64,000 bases of DNA from positions 1-64,000 of the forward strand of contig NZ_LFXL01000010.1 in the NCBI RefSeq assembly GCF_001270745.1, in the 5' to 3' direction. Position numbers and translations under genes: made by a program. Positions 42,616-51,028 of the stretch are shown here, piece after piece. The DNA is from Jiangella muralis. GTDB taxonomy: Bacteria; Actinomycetota; Actinomycetes; Jiangellales; Jiangellaceae. The notes below the pieces were generated by a model. That model searched no databases. It saw nothing but the letters and a program-made list of their open reading frames with translations, and was not told the origin of the DNA. Positions within the stretch are counted from its first letter, which is position 1, and each line of letters starts with the position of its first letter.

Positions 42616-43770
42616 TCAGTTGGCAGTGTTGATGCGCACCTCCTCTGCGTCGAAGAACCGCCCGATGACTTCGGCGTCGGCGACGACGGCGGGGTGGCCG
42701 GCCCAGGCGGGCGGCAGCGCGCCGAACGGCGACACCGTGAGGGTGAGTCGGCCGCGACTGGTGCGGCGCCGCCAGGTGCCGGCGATCTCGCCGTCGCACA
42801 GGACGATGCCGGGGTTGGCCGCCGCTGCCCAGACCTGCCGGCGCGCGGCGGCGTCGGGCAGGAGGAAGTCGCGATCGGCCAGTTCGGTGAGCGGATCGTA
42901 GGGACCGAGCAGCCGCAGCTCGCCAGGCTTCGGCGGAGCCTGGAGCAGCGGCAGGTCCGCGGCGAGCACCCAACCACGCCGCCCGTCGACCTCGACGTCG
43001 GTGAGGTCGGGCTCGGCCAGTGACCACCACCGCTTCGCCGCCGCCGGCGTGAGCGACAGCCAGGCGGCGAGCTGAGCCGGCCGCACGGGCCCGGCCGCGT
43101 GGACGAACCGGCGGACGAGCTCGGCTCGGGCCGCGTCTGTCCCGCCACCCGGAGCAGCCCAGACTGCCGACGCCGCGGCACCAGGGCCCGACGCCCCAGC
43201 CGTCGCGCCGTCCACCTCGGCAGAGAGGAGACGGAACCGGAACACCTTCGACGACTCGACCTCGATGACGAGCGCGGCCTGCAGCGTGGCGTAGCGGAAC
43301 AGCGCGTCCTGCACGTGGTGCACCCCGCACCCCTGACACCACGGCGCCAGCCGCCGATCGACCCGCGGCGAGACGGCGCCGGACAGCTCGCCCTTGGTGC
43401 GCGCCACCCCGTCGGCCATGATGTCGCGCACGACGGCGGCGACGTCGTCGACGGCAGCGCCGAAGCCGGTCCCGAGGTCGGCGCCGAACGGGCCGATCGC
43501 CTGCTTCGCCAACTCCGCCCCATCGTCGACGCGCAGAGCGGCGGCCAGCAGGCCGAGGTCGTCCGATCGATGCACATGCATGGCGGCTCGCACCGAATGC
43601 ACCAGTACGCCCCGATCCGAGGCGGCCGCAGACGCCCCGCGCAGCGCCAGCGCGAGCCGCGCCGTGGCACCCACTGGATGATCCTGCACGCCCGTGAGCA
43701 GCACCGATCCCGAGCCCGACAGCCCGCCGGCCGCGGCTCGATAGGCGAGCACCTGCGCACGCGTGATCAT
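42616..43770 (-). CDS. winged-helix DNA glycosylase-like protein (HTH_42/AlkZ family)
   Basis: 384 residues from ATG 43770. The family is recognised from R-A-Q-V-L-A-Y-R near the start, G-V-Q-D-H-P near residue 28, the wing region W-L-S-L-T-P-A-A-A-K-R-W-W and the C-terminal L-L-G-P-Y-D-P-L with P-G-I-V-L-C-D-G-E-I-A-G-T-W-R. AlkZ/YcaQ members remove bulky alkylated bases or unhook crosslinks. The canonical QxQ is not seen; the site reads V-Q-D, so activity is uncertain. It lies head-to-head with the first of three XRE regulators. Confidence 0.8.
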   Translation of the reverse strand: MITRAQVLAYRAAAGGLSGSGSVLLTGVQDHPVGATARLALALRGASAAASDRGVLVHSVRAAMHVHRSDDLGLLAAALRVDDGAELAKQAIGPFGADLGTGFGAAVDDVAAVVRDIMADGVARTKGELSGAVSPRVDRRLAPWCQGCGVHHVQDALFRYATLQAALVIEVESSKVFRFRLLSAEVDGATAGASGPGAAASAVWAAPGGGTDAARAELVRRFVHAAGPVRPAQLAAWLSLTPAAAKRWWSLAEPDLTDVEVDGRRGWVLAADLPLLQAPPKPGELRLLGPYDPLTELADRDFLLPDAAARRQVWAAAANPGIVLCDGEIAGTWRRRTSRGRLTLTVSPFGALPPAWAGHPAVVADAEVIGRFFDAEEVRINTAN

Positions 43771-43807
43771 GAGCCCACCCTGCCACCCGGCACCGACAGC
43801 CTCAGAA

Positions 43808-43827
43808 TGCCATCCATAGTCTGTCGA
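43808..43827 (+). promoter_or_regulatory. XRE promoter/operator element, copy 1
   Basis: TGC-CATC-CATAGTCTGTCGA, 32 bases before GTG 43860. A second CATAGT half follows 13 bases later. The TAGTCT core can serve as a TANNNT -10 box, and the whole resembles the ATAGTC-TGTG type operators of restriction-modification controller proteins. Confidence 0.65.
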
Positions 43828-43859
43828 CCCATAGTTCCCACGCCCCCGACCGTGGACGA

Positions 43860-44129
43860 GTGTCCACGACCGAGGAGTACGCCCGCGGCCTGCGCGAGGC
43901 GTTCGGCGCCCGGCTGCAAGAGCTGCGCGACGCCGCCAAACCCGAGCTGAGCCAGGAGGCCCTGGCCATCGCCGCCGGGTTGGATCGCTCGTACGTCGGG
44001 ATGCTCGAGCGCGCCGAGCGGACCCCGTCGATCTTCGTCGTGCACCTCCTAGCAGGGGCGTTGGGACGGTCGGCCAGCGATCTGCTGCCCGCTCACCCAC
44101 CACCCGTTCTGCCCACTGTGCCCGAATAG
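43860..44129 (+). CDS. XRE-family (controller-like) regulator 1
   Basis: 89 residues from GTG 43860. Helix-turn-helix residues about 15-75: F-G-A-R-L-Q-E-L-R, L-S-Q-E-A-L-A-I-A-A-G-L-D-R-S-Y-V and L-E-R-A-E-R-T-P-S-I. A short proline-rich tail follows. The size and R-S-Y-V-x-x-L-E-R wording match single-domain C-protein-like regulators. It carries the conserved upstream element shared with the two following genes. Confidence 0.85.
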   Translation: MSTTEEYARGLREAFGARLQELRDAAKPELSQEALAIAAGLDRSYVGMLERAERTPSIFVVHLLAGALGRSASDLLPAHPPPVLPTVPE

Positions 44130-44160
44130 CACCCTCACCCAGAGTGACCCAACCTGCGCA

Positions 44161-44180
44161 TGCTACTCATAGTCTGTAGA
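44161..44180 (+). promoter_or_regulatory. XRE promoter/operator element, copy 2
   Basis: TGC-TACT-CATAGTCTGTAGA, 31 bases before GTG 44212. It matches copies 1 and 3 at every fixed position of TGC-N4-CATAGTCTGT-N-GA. Confidence 0.65.
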
Positions 44181-44211
44181 TCTTGGAGGGGGCGACCCGC
44201 AGCGTAGACGG

Positions 44212-44436
44212 GTGCCCCAGCCTCCCGACGACGAGCGCCGCGCCCTCAGCGCGTTCGGCACCCGCATCCGGGAACTCCGCCGTGAGCTGGGCCTCAGTCA
44301 GGAGGATCTTGCCGAACGCGCCAACCTCCACCGCACCTACGTCGGCTCGATCGAGCGCGGCGAACGCAACGTGGCGCTGCTGAACATCCATCGGCTCGCC
44401 CATGCGCTGGGAGTCACCGCCCGCGATCTGCTCTGA
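44212..44436 (+). CDS. XRE-family (controller-like) regulator 2
   Basis: 74 residues from GTG 44212 with TTGGAGGG upstream. F-G-T-R-I-R-E-L-R-R-E-L-G-L-S-Q-E-D-L-A, then H-R-T-Y-V-G-S-I-E-R-G-E-R-N-V-A-L and I-H-R-L-A-H-A-L-G-V. This is the most canonical C-protein-like sequence of the three (Y-V-G-S-I-E-R-G-E-R-N). Confidence 0.88.
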   Translation: MPQPPDDERRALSAFGTRIRELRRELGLSQEDLAERANLHRTYVGSIERGERNVALLNIHRLAHALGVTARDLL

Positions 44437-44446
44437 CGCCGACGGG

Positions 44447-44466
44447 TGCTCGCCATAGTCTGTCGA
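44447..44466 (+). promoter_or_regulatory. XRE promoter/operator element, copy 3
   Basis: TGC-TCGC-CATAGTCTGTCGA, 32 bases before ATG 44499. Confidence 0.65.
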
Positions 44467-44498
44467 CGAAACGATCATCATGCCTCGACGGTGAGGGG

Positions 44499-44765
44499 AT
44501 GCCCGCACACGACGACGTCAAGTCCCGCAAGGCCGAGTTCCTCATGGCCTTCGGCGAGTCGGCGCGCGCCCGCCGCGCGGCGCTCGGACTGACGCAGCGA
44601 CAGCTGGACGCCCTCATGGGCTACCGCGGCAAGTTCTCCGGCGGCGTCGAACGCGGCACCCGGAACCTGACGCTGGACAACCTCTACCTGCTGGCGGCGG
44701 CCCTCGAGGCCGACCCGCGCGACCTGCTGAAGGGCAGCCAGCAGCAGCCGCCGCCCGCTCCCTGA
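44499..44765 (+). CDS. XRE-family regulator 3
   Basis: 88 residues from ATG 44499 after GTGAGGGG. F-G-E-S-A-R-A-R-R-A-A-L-G-L-T-Q-R-Q-L-D, then K-F-S-G-G-V-E-R-G-T-R-N-L-T-L and L-Y-L-L-A-A-A-L-E-A-D-P-R-D-L. It is more divergent than the first two, with a Q/P-rich tail. Same orientation and same upstream element, so the trio probably arose by duplication and may cross-regulate. Confidence 0.82.
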   Translation: MPAHDDVKSRKAEFLMAFGESARARRAALGLTQRQLDALMGYRGKFSGGVERGTRNLTLDNLYLLAAALEADPRDLLKGSQQQPPPAP

Positions 44766-45068
44766 CGTCGAGCGCGCTTCCGCACCCTGGCGGCGAACCT
44801 GACGTTCGCATCGCGGCTGGATGCGCTCGGGCGACTTCCTGACACCCTTGCGTCTCAAGGATCGGTGTCAGCCAGCCCTGCAGCCGCTCAGTGACCCGCT
44901 CGCGAGGCCCCGGCGGATGAAGGCGACCTCATGCGGTTCGACCCGAGCAGGACGCGCACCGACGACCCCGCCCCGGCCAGGGCGGAGATCGGTCGGGCCG
45001 ACGTCCAGCGATGTGACGGCGGCGGTGCCTCCCATACCTCGCGCTGCGCTGGTCTCGTCGGCGGTGGA
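44766..45068. other. unrecognised 300-base stretch
   Basis: Nothing recognisable on either strand; it lies between the last XRE gene and the end of a convergent gene. No restriction or methylase gene fragment is visible here. Confidence 0.4.
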
Positions 45069-45743
45069 TCACTCGCCCTGTCGCGCCGCTTGCCCCGAGG
45101 TGCCGTCGCTGTACGGGCCCCAACGCTCGAGGGGTCCGAGACTCGCGTCGATCAGGTCCTGGTTCTTGAGATCGACGACGTAAACGCCATTCCACAGGAA
45201 GAATCCGATCCGCTCGAGCAACGCCCCGAGCCGGAGGCAGGTCAACTCCGCCGCCACCCGGTCCTGGCCGCGGCTTCTGAAGTCGGCGGGCGAGAGGCGG
45301 CACACCGCGAGCCGGGCGTTGTTGGAGAAACGTTCCAGCGCGGCGGCGATGAGCGGCGCAGCAAGGCCATGACCGCGCCATGCCTCCGCCACTTCGAACC
45401 AGCCGACGATGACCATGCGTGACGGGCCTTCGCCGACCCTCGCGTCGAGCTCGGGCACCAACGTACCGTCAGCGAGGTCGATGATGGTCTCGGCGATGAA
45501 CTCGAGGGCCCACTCTCCCAGCTCGATGGAGTCGAGCAGGTTCCGCTCGCCGTCGAGGTCTGCGACGGCCAGCTTGATGTCCGACACGTGCCGGTAGCGT
45601 GGGTCGCAGACGTCGAGGTCCCAGACATCGGCCGACACCTCCCAGTGCTCCGGCAGATCGTCATCGGCCATGGTCTGCCACCAGAGCATGCGGTGGCGGA
45701 CAGTCAGTTCGACGGACATCGGGTTCGCGGGCAGATCAGCCAT
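45069..45743 (-). CDS. GNAT-like acetyltransferase-fold hypothetical protein
   Basis: 224 residues from ATG 45743, with GAGGTGG six bases upstream; ATG 45719 is an alternative. V-I-V-G-W-F-E-V-A-E-A-W-R-G-H-G-L-A-A-P-L-I near residues 110-130 resembles the acetyl-CoA-binding R-G-x-G-x-A motif of GNAT enzymes. It is followed by A-V-C-R-L-S-P-A-D-F and a final hydrophobic strand. The acetyltransferase call is an inference from that motif. It is convergent with the XRE trio. Confidence 0.55.
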   Translation of the reverse strand: MADLPANPMSVELTVRHRMLWWQTMADDDLPEHWEVSADVWDLDVCDPRYRHVSDIKLAVADLDGERNLLDSIELGEWALEFIAETIIDLADGTLVPELDARVGEGPSRMVIVGWFEVAEAWRGHGLAAPLIAAALERFSNNARLAVCRLSPADFRSRGQDRVAAELTCLRLGALLERIGFFLWNGVYVVDLKNQDLIDASLGPLERWGPYSDGTSGQAARQGE

Positions 45744-46082
45744 CCCAGCCACCTCGCACCCTCGAAGGGCCATGCCGACAAGAACTCAGATCCGTGACGT
45801 CGTGTCGCGGATGGAACATCGCTCGCCTGCCTCCGTCTGTGGCGGGCCGGTCAACTCGACGGTGGTACCGGAGATTTTCCCCCAGCGAGCCAGAGATGCA
45901 AGTCGGACAACACAAGACAGCGATTCGCGCGTCGGACAACGGCGCCCGCCGCGCAGGCAGAGTGCGCCATATCAACGCATCGGCGTGTCGCTAGGGGATT
46001 TCCAGCTTTCCTGGCGCCGAGGACGTGAGCCGTCCAGCCGACTGCCAGGAGCAGACCTGCCGGTTGCGGATCTGGGGACGGG
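45744..46082. other. unrecognised 340-base stretch
   Basis: No gene recognised. It contains a short direct repeat GTCGGACAAC near 45901 and 45938. GC content is somewhat lower than the surroundings. Confidence 0.4.
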
Positions 46083-47282
46083 TCAGGATGCGCTGAGCTG
46101 CTGATGCACCCCGTGAGTAGCGTCGACGTCAGCACCTGCCAGCCGCCCGCGCAATGCCCTGACGCCATCCTCGAGCGTCTCGAGCGCCGCCTTGACGGTC
46201 AGGTCAGCACGCTGCGTCGCGCCCGCTGCCCGCTGCAGGCGCTCGACTTCGCCGCGCAGCCGCTCGTTCTCCTCGAGCAGCTCGACCAGCCGGCGGTGTT
46301 GCGCACGCCGCGACAGGGTGGAGCCTGGCGAGCCGGCGGCCGCAGCATCGTCGCGTGCGTCCACCTCGACCCCGACCACGCGAAGCTCGGCCCCGACGGT
46401 GCCGTAGTAGTCCGCCGCCTCGCCCGCCTCGAGCATCTGCTCAACCTCGGCGGCTTCGCGCGGGAGAGTGATGAGACTGCCACGGTCTCGCTGCGAGAGC
46501 CCGAAGATGTGAGCCAGCCGCCGCGGCCCACTCCGGTCGATGCGCACCGATCCGAGAATCTGGTGCCGACGTGGGTCACGCGGGTCGTCGAGCTGCACGC
46601 CCGGAAGGTAGGTGCGGATCGCGCCGTCCGGGATGGCGTGGAGTTCACCGACCATCTCGTTGAACTCGTGCTCGACCTCGCCGGCCAGCAGGAATGCGTT
46701 CCCCAGCCCCACGACCTCCCACATGACGTCGGCCGCCCAGGAGTAGAACGCCTCCGTGTCACGCTTGCCCTGCCGCGCCACATAGACCGGACCGAGCCTG
46801 GAACTGTCCGCCAGGTAGTCCATGAGATCCGGCAAGTCGGCGGAATCGACCCAGGTCGGAGCCGTCGCGCTCGGTACTACGCCATCGAGGCACGAGAGGT
46901 CGGCCAGGATCGATCGCAGCACGGCCGGCACGGACATGAAGGGGACACGTGCAGGTGGGTCGCCGTCGTCGTCGGCGACCTCAATCTCCGTCCGGAGCCA
47001 GCCCGGGCGACCAGCATCCTCGACCGCGGTGATCGTGGTTCGCCAGATCTCGGTCCGCCCCTGCGCGAATGGGTGCAGGCGCCGCCACCGATAGACGGCT
47101 CTGCCGTCGTTCTCGTGGCGGGCGATCGTGATGACGTCGTCGGGATCGAGAACATACCGACCTGGTGCACCGGCATGGATGCCTATCTCCTTCGTCTTCG
47201 ACCACCGCTCCATGTGCTCGATCACCGTAGCCACGCAGGGCCCCGCCTCGACCTCCAGGAATGACCGGAATCCCACAGACAT
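46083..47282 (-). CDS. hypothetical protein resembling conflict-system proteins, C-terminal coiled coil
   Basis: 399 residues from ATG 47282. The middle part has V-P-A-V-L-R-S-I-L-A-D-L (near 120), L-G-P-V-Y-V-A-R-Q-G-K-R-D (near 165), D-G-A-I-R-T-Y-L-P-G-V and D-P-R-R-H-Q-I-L-G-S-V (near 225-250). I associate this order (residual verification segment, G-A-V-R-x-Y-x-P-G, D-P-x-R-H) with large unnamed proteins of actinobacterial defence islands. Residues about 330-390 are a coiled coil (L-V-E-L-L-E-E-N-E-R-L-R-G-E-V-E-R-L). It has no operon partner and sits next to AT-richer DNA. Confidence 0.5.
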   Translation of the reverse strand: MSVGFRSFLEVEAGPCVATVIEHMERWSKTKEIGIHAGAPGRYVLDPDDVITIARHENDGRAVYRWRRLHPFAQGRTEIWRTTITAVEDAGRPGWLRTEIEVADDDGDPPARVPFMSVPAVLRSILADLSCLDGVVPSATAPTWVDSADLPDLMDYLADSSRLGPVYVARQGKRDTEAFYSWAADVMWEVVGLGNAFLLAGEVEHEFNEMVGELHAIPDGAIRTYLPGVQLDDPRDPRRHQILGSVRIDRSGPRRLAHIFGLSQRDRGSLITLPREAAEVEQMLEAGEAADYYGTVGAELRVVGVEVDARDDAAAAGSPGSTLSRRAQHRRLVELLEENERLRGEVERLQRAAGATQRADLTVKAALETLEDGVRALRGRLAGADVDATHGVHQQLSAS

Positions 47283-47590
47283 CAGTCGGCCCTCCTGTCG
47301 TGCGAGCGGATCGCGTTTCGGTAGATAATACTTGAGTTTTGAATTACACCCAAGCCCTGCTGGCCGTGTTTTTGAAACGATTCGGTATCAGCTGGGAAGG
47401 CGGCGGCAGGTACCGCCGCAGAGGCTTGGCCGGCTCCGCAGTCGATGAACAGGTGTTTTACTCTCGCCAGCTGATCACGACCAACACAGGATGGCGGACT
47501 GAGACATCCACGCGCCTCCGCCCGTCAACCCCGACCTTGTTTTCGATCTGTGAAACTCCTCAGCTGTGGCTCATACAGGCGTCCAGAACG
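47283..47590. other. AT-richer intergenic region upstream of the orphan gene
   Basis: About 308 bases with runs such as GATAATACTTGAGTTTTGAA near 47324, unlike the rest of the window. On the minus strand TATTAT could be a -10 for the gene at 46083-47282. No ORF is recognised. The base composition suggests acquired DNA. Confidence 0.45.
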
Positions 47591-49081
47591 TCATCGGGCA
47601 GCCGCCGACGGGAACGTGGCGGGCTCGAACGGATACAGCGGGCGGCGCCGGCGCCGGTAGTCGAAGCGCTCCAGGCCCATCGCGGTGACGCCGTCGGTGT
47701 CGACGACCACCAGCCGCGACGCGATCGGCGCGTACGCCGCACGAGGCCCGTTGACGCCCTTCGCGACGATCACCTGGAACGTCGCGGGGTCGAGGCCGAG
47801 GGCCGTCAGCTGGCGGCGGCTGGTGTTCATCGTCTGCCGCGACATCAGCACGATCGTCGGGCCATCGGTGGTCTCGAGGACGGCGGTCGGGCCCATGTCG
47901 AACCAGCGGAATCCACCGTGCGTCGGCGCCGGCTCCTCGAATCGGCCGTCGGAGATCACCCGGACGCGGCCCTTCACCGGCACCGGCGCGCCGGCCGAGT
48001 GGTCATGCCGGGCGCCGACAGACAGGCTCACCTCGGCCCCCACTCCGGCGGCGACGCACGCCGCAGCGGCCTCGGGGTCCCACAGCGTCTGGACCAGGGA
48101 ACGCAGCCCGCGGCGCAGCGCAGCAGTGAGGATCACGGTGGAGTCGCCGGGCGCGCCGGCCCCGATGTTGTCGCCGACGTCGAGCAGCACGACCGGCCCG
48201 GGCTCCTGTTCGGCGAGGTCCAGCGCCTCCTCGACGGTGTGCCCGCGGGCCTGCAAATCGTCGCGGCACGACCAGACCGCCTCGGCCAGCTCCCATGCCG
48301 CCCACTCGGCGGCGAGCAGGTCGCCGTCGTGCACGGTGAGACAGGACATGCCGACGTGCGGCACGTCGGCGTACGGGAAACCCTCCAGCACGCCGGCCCA
48401 CAGCATGCCCGGGCGCTCCGCGACCCGCCCGGCGGCCGCGATCAGCGACGCCATCGGCTCCTCGCCGGTGTCCTGCCGGGCGATGTTCACCACCAGCGGC
48501 AGCGGCACCAACACCTGCACCGGCGTGATCTCGCCACGCGCGGCCCGGACCACCAGCTCCGTGCACCGCGCACCCTGCACGGCGGCGTCGACGTGCGGGT
48601 TGGTCTGGTACGCGAGTGTGACGGTGAGCGCGTCGACCAGCGACGGCGACGCGTTGCCGTGCAGGTCGAGGACGGCACCGACCGGCACGCCGGGCCCGAT
48701 GACGGCACGTACCCGCCGGGCCAGCTCGGCATCGGCGTCCGGAAGGTGCTCGGCTACGGCGGCGCCGTGCAGGTTCAGCAGGACGCCGTCCCACGGACCG
48801 CCGCGGGCCAACTCACCGAGCATCTCGCCGGCCAGCCACTCGAACGCGTCCTGGGTGACGGCGCCGACCGGGTTGACGAACGCGAAGGTCAGCGGAACGA
48901 TCTCGACGCCGAGCCGCTCGCCCGCGGCGAGATAGCCGCCGATCGTCGTCGACGAGCCCTCGTACTCGTCGATGACACCGGCACCGCGGAAGAGCCCGCC
49001 CGACGCGAACAGGGCGCGGTCGGCCTGCAGTGGCGAGAACGTGTTGGCCTCGTGGAACAGTCCCAGCAGCGCGAGCCGCAC
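47591..49081 (-). CDS. M81-family metallopeptidase (MlrC/microcystinase-like)
   Basis: 496 residues from ATG 49081. The N-terminal M81 domain has L-F-H-E-A-N-T-F-S-P (metal-binding His/Glu, residue about 9), L-N-L-H-G-A-A-V-A-E and V-L-D-L-H-G-N-A-S (residue about 140). The MlrC C-terminal domain has D-V-G-D-N-I-G-A-G-A-P-G-D-S-T. The family hydrolyses amide or linearised-peptide bonds and is common in amino-acid-derivative catabolic operons. It is last in a three-gene minus-strand unit. Confidence 0.9.
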   Translation of the reverse strand: MRLALLGLFHEANTFSPLQADRALFASGGLFRGAGVIDEYEGSSTTIGGYLAAGERLGVEIVPLTFAFVNPVGAVTQDAFEWLAGEMLGELARGGPWDGVLLNLHGAAVAEHLPDADAELARRVRAVIGPGVPVGAVLDLHGNASPSLVDALTVTLAYQTNPHVDAAVQGARCTELVVRAARGEITPVQVLVPLPLVVNIARQDTGEEPMASLIAAAGRVAERPGMLWAGVLEGFPYADVPHVGMSCLTVHDGDLLAAEWAAWELAEAVWSCRDDLQARGHTVEEALDLAEQEPGPVVLLDVGDNIGAGAPGDSTVILTAALRRGLRSLVQTLWDPEAAAACVAAGVGAEVSLSVGARHDHSAGAPVPVKGRVRVISDGRFEEPAPTHGGFRWFDMGPTAVLETTDGPTIVLMSRQTMNTSRRQLTALGLDPATFQVIVAKGVNGPRAAYAPIASRLVVVDTDGVTAMGLERFDYRRRRRPLYPFEPATFPSAAAR

Positions 49082-49084
49082 CGG

Positions 49085-49489
49085 TCAGCCCTCCCCGTCG
49101 CCGGCATATGCGACGACGTCGATCTCGAACCGGACCTCGTCGGTGAGACAGCCGGTGAGCGTGGTCCGGGCCGGCAGCGGCGACCGGAAGTACTCGCGGT
49201 AGAGCCGGTTGAACTCCGGGACGTCGGCGATCTCGTGCACGTAGCAGCCGGTCCGGACAACGTGCCGCAGGCCGAGGCCGGCTTGCGCGAGGACCCGGCG
49301 GACATTGTCGACCGATCCGTGGAACTGCTCCTCGAACGTGCCCGGCACCAGCCGCCCCGCTTCGTCGACCGCCGCCTGCCCGGACACGAAGACGAAATCG
49401 CCCGCACGCACGAACGGCCGGAACGGCGCGGCCGGCGCCTCCTGTTCGTCCGGCCCGGCGGCGGCCTCCGAGCCCGCCGTCACAGCCAC
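49085..49489 (-). CDS. RidA-family (YjgF/enamine deaminase) protein
   Basis: 134 residues from ATG 49489. F-V-R-A-G-D-F-V-F-V-S-G-Q-A-A-V-D near residue 28, F-E-E-Q-F-H-G-S-V-D-N-V-R-R-V-L and the arginine in L-P-A-R-T-T-L-T-G-C-L mark the RidA trimer fold and its carboxylate-binding arginine. RidA proteins hydrolyse reactive enamines/imines released by PLP enzymes, which fits the adjacent aminotransferase, whose 3' end it overlaps by 10 bases. Confidence 0.9.
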   Translation of the reverse strand: MAVTAGSEAAAGPDEQEAPAAPFRPFVRAGDFVFVSGQAAVDEAGRLVPGTFEEQFHGSVDNVRRVLAQAGLGLRHVVRTGCYVHEIADVPEFNRLYREYFRSPLPARTTLTGCLTDEVRFEIDVVAYAGDGEG

Positions 49490-50751
49490 TCCGTGAGCGT
49501 CTTGGCGAACCGGGTCAGCGCGGCGTCGAGCTCGCCCGGCCCGTGGGCGGCTGAGACGTACCAGACGCCGCGCGGCGCCACCCAGACGCCGTGGCCGACC
49601 AGCTCCTCGGCCAGCTCCTCATACCGGGCCAGGTCCAGCTCCTGCAGCGTGCGGTAGTCGACGACGTCGGCATCGCCGAAGGAGACGTGGAACGCGGCGG
49701 GCAGGCCGGCGGCACGCAGCGGTATGCCGTAGGTCTGGCCCAACTCGCGGATGCCGGCCATCAGCGCGGTGCCGTGCTGATCGATGGCGGCGTACGGCGG
49801 CTCGTCACGCAACAGCTCCAGGCTGGCCTTGACCGCGGCGGTCGCGACCACGGAGCCGTTGAACGTGCCGGAGTGGTTGACCTCGCCGGTGCCGAAGTGC
49901 TCCATCAGATCTGCCCGGCCTGCCAGCGCCGCCACGGGCCACCCTGCGGCCAGTGCCTTCGCGTAAGTGGCGAGGTCGGGCGTGACGCCGTACCGGCCGG
50001 CGGCGCCGTCGAGGCCGAGCCGGAACCCGGACAGCACCTCGTCGAAGATCAGCACGATGCCGTACGCGGTGCACAGTTCGCGGACCCGCTCGAGGTAACC
50101 GGGCCGCGGCTCGATGACGCCCGCGTTGATCATGACCGGCTCCATGATGACGGCGGCGATCAGATCACCCTCGGCGGCGAGCAACGCCGCCAGCCGGTCC
50201 GCGTCGTTCCACGGCAGCACGACGAAGTCGTCGAGGTGGCTGGCGAGCTGTCCAGCACTCGCCGGCCCCCAGCCGTCGCCGTCGGGCGCCGTCAGCACGT
50301 TGTCGAGCCAGCCGTGGTAATGACCCTCGAAGCGGACGATCTTCGTGCGCCCGGTGGCGGCCCGGGCCAGCCGGAACGCCGCCTGCACGGCCTCCGTCCC
50401 GGACACGCCGAAGCGCACCATGTCGGGCCAGCCGAGCGTCTCACAGACCAGTTCCGCCGCCTCGATCTCGAGCTCGTGCTGGCCACCGAAGATGACGCCG
50501 GTGCGGCTGGCCTCGCTGACCGCCCGCACCACGGGTTCCGGCGCGTGGCCGAGGAAGTTCGGGCCCTGACCCAGCAGGTAGTCGACGTATTCGTCACCGT
50601 CGACGCTGCGCAGCCAGGGTCCGCTGCCGCTCTCGAAGAAGATCCGCGGACCGGCCAGCCGGATGTTGGAATGGACACCCCCGGGGGTCCGCCGGCTGGC
50701 GCGCCGGTGGAGCTCCCGGGAACGGGGACGAGATCGAGCATCTGCGGTCAT
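49480..50751 (-). CDS. class III aminotransferase of the glutamate-1-semialdehyde aminomutase type
   Basis: 423 residues from ATG 50751. T-P-G-G-V-H-S-N-I-R near residue 22, F-G-V-S-G-T-E-A-V-Q-A-A near residue 110, L-I-F-D-E-V-L-S-G-F-R near residue 235 and the PLP lysine in T-Y-A-K-A-L-A-A-G-W-P are diagnostic. It is unlikely to be HemL, given the catabolic context (RidA, M81 peptidase, IclR regulator). A substrate-specific transaminase or 2,3-aminomutase is more likely. Confidence 0.9.
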   Translation of the reverse strand: MTADARSRPRSRELHRRASRRTPGGVHSNIRLAGPRIFFESGSGPWLRSVDGDEYVDYLLGQGPNFLGHAPEPVVRAVSEASRTGVIFGGQHELEIEAAELVCETLGWPDMVRFGVSGTEAVQAAFRLARAATGRTKIVRFEGHYHGWLDNVLTAPDGDGWGPASAGQLASHLDDFVVLPWNDADRLAALLAAEGDLIAAVIMEPVMINAGVIEPRPGYLERVRELCTAYGIVLIFDEVLSGFRLGLDGAAGRYGVTPDLATYAKALAAGWPVAALAGRADLMEHFGTGEVNHSGTFNGSVVATAAVKASLELLRDEPPYAAIDQHGTALMAGIRELGQTYGIPLRAAGLPAAFHVSFGDADVVDYRTLQELDLARYEELAEELVGHGVWVAPRGVWYVSAAHGPGELDAALTRFAKTLTEWL

Positions 50752-50812
50752 GAGGGTCTCTCCTGCCGGGGCGGGCTGAACCGTGACACCGGTACCAGGG
50801 CGTTTTATTTAT

Positions 50813-50833
50813 CGAAACAGGCGCTCCACTTGG
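50813..50833. promoter_or_regulatory. candidate IclR operator, site 1
   Basis: CGAAACAGGCGCTCCACTTGG resembles the other two sites in the GAAACA...TCCA.TT pattern. It lies 62 bases upstream of the aminotransferase start. Confidence 0.45.
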
Positions 50834-50984
50834 CAAATCACGCTACGATTGTGGAAACCGCGCGTCAAGGGGGCCAGTTCGCCGGCAGCCATGAGCTGCG
50901 CGCGGCGATCGACCGCCCGGCAGTCGGATTTCCGCGGTCGGCCCGAACTGGCCCCTGGTAAACGATCTTGCGTTCAGTATGCTT

Positions 50985-51005
50985 CTGAAACGACAGGTTC
51001 GGAAC
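50985..51005. promoter_or_regulatory. candidate IclR operator, site 2
   Basis: CTGAAACGACAGGTTCGGAAC, 24 bases before the iclR ATG. It shares CTGAAAC-ACAGGTTC with the site at 55767. Confidence 0.55.
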
Positions 51006-51028
51006 AAAAAACCCTTGGAGGCGGCGCC

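Noticed and set aside
49480-50751. Class III aminotransferase considered as HemL
   Set aside because: The family fold is the same, but the gene sits in a RidA/M81/IclR catabolic unit rather than with haem genes.
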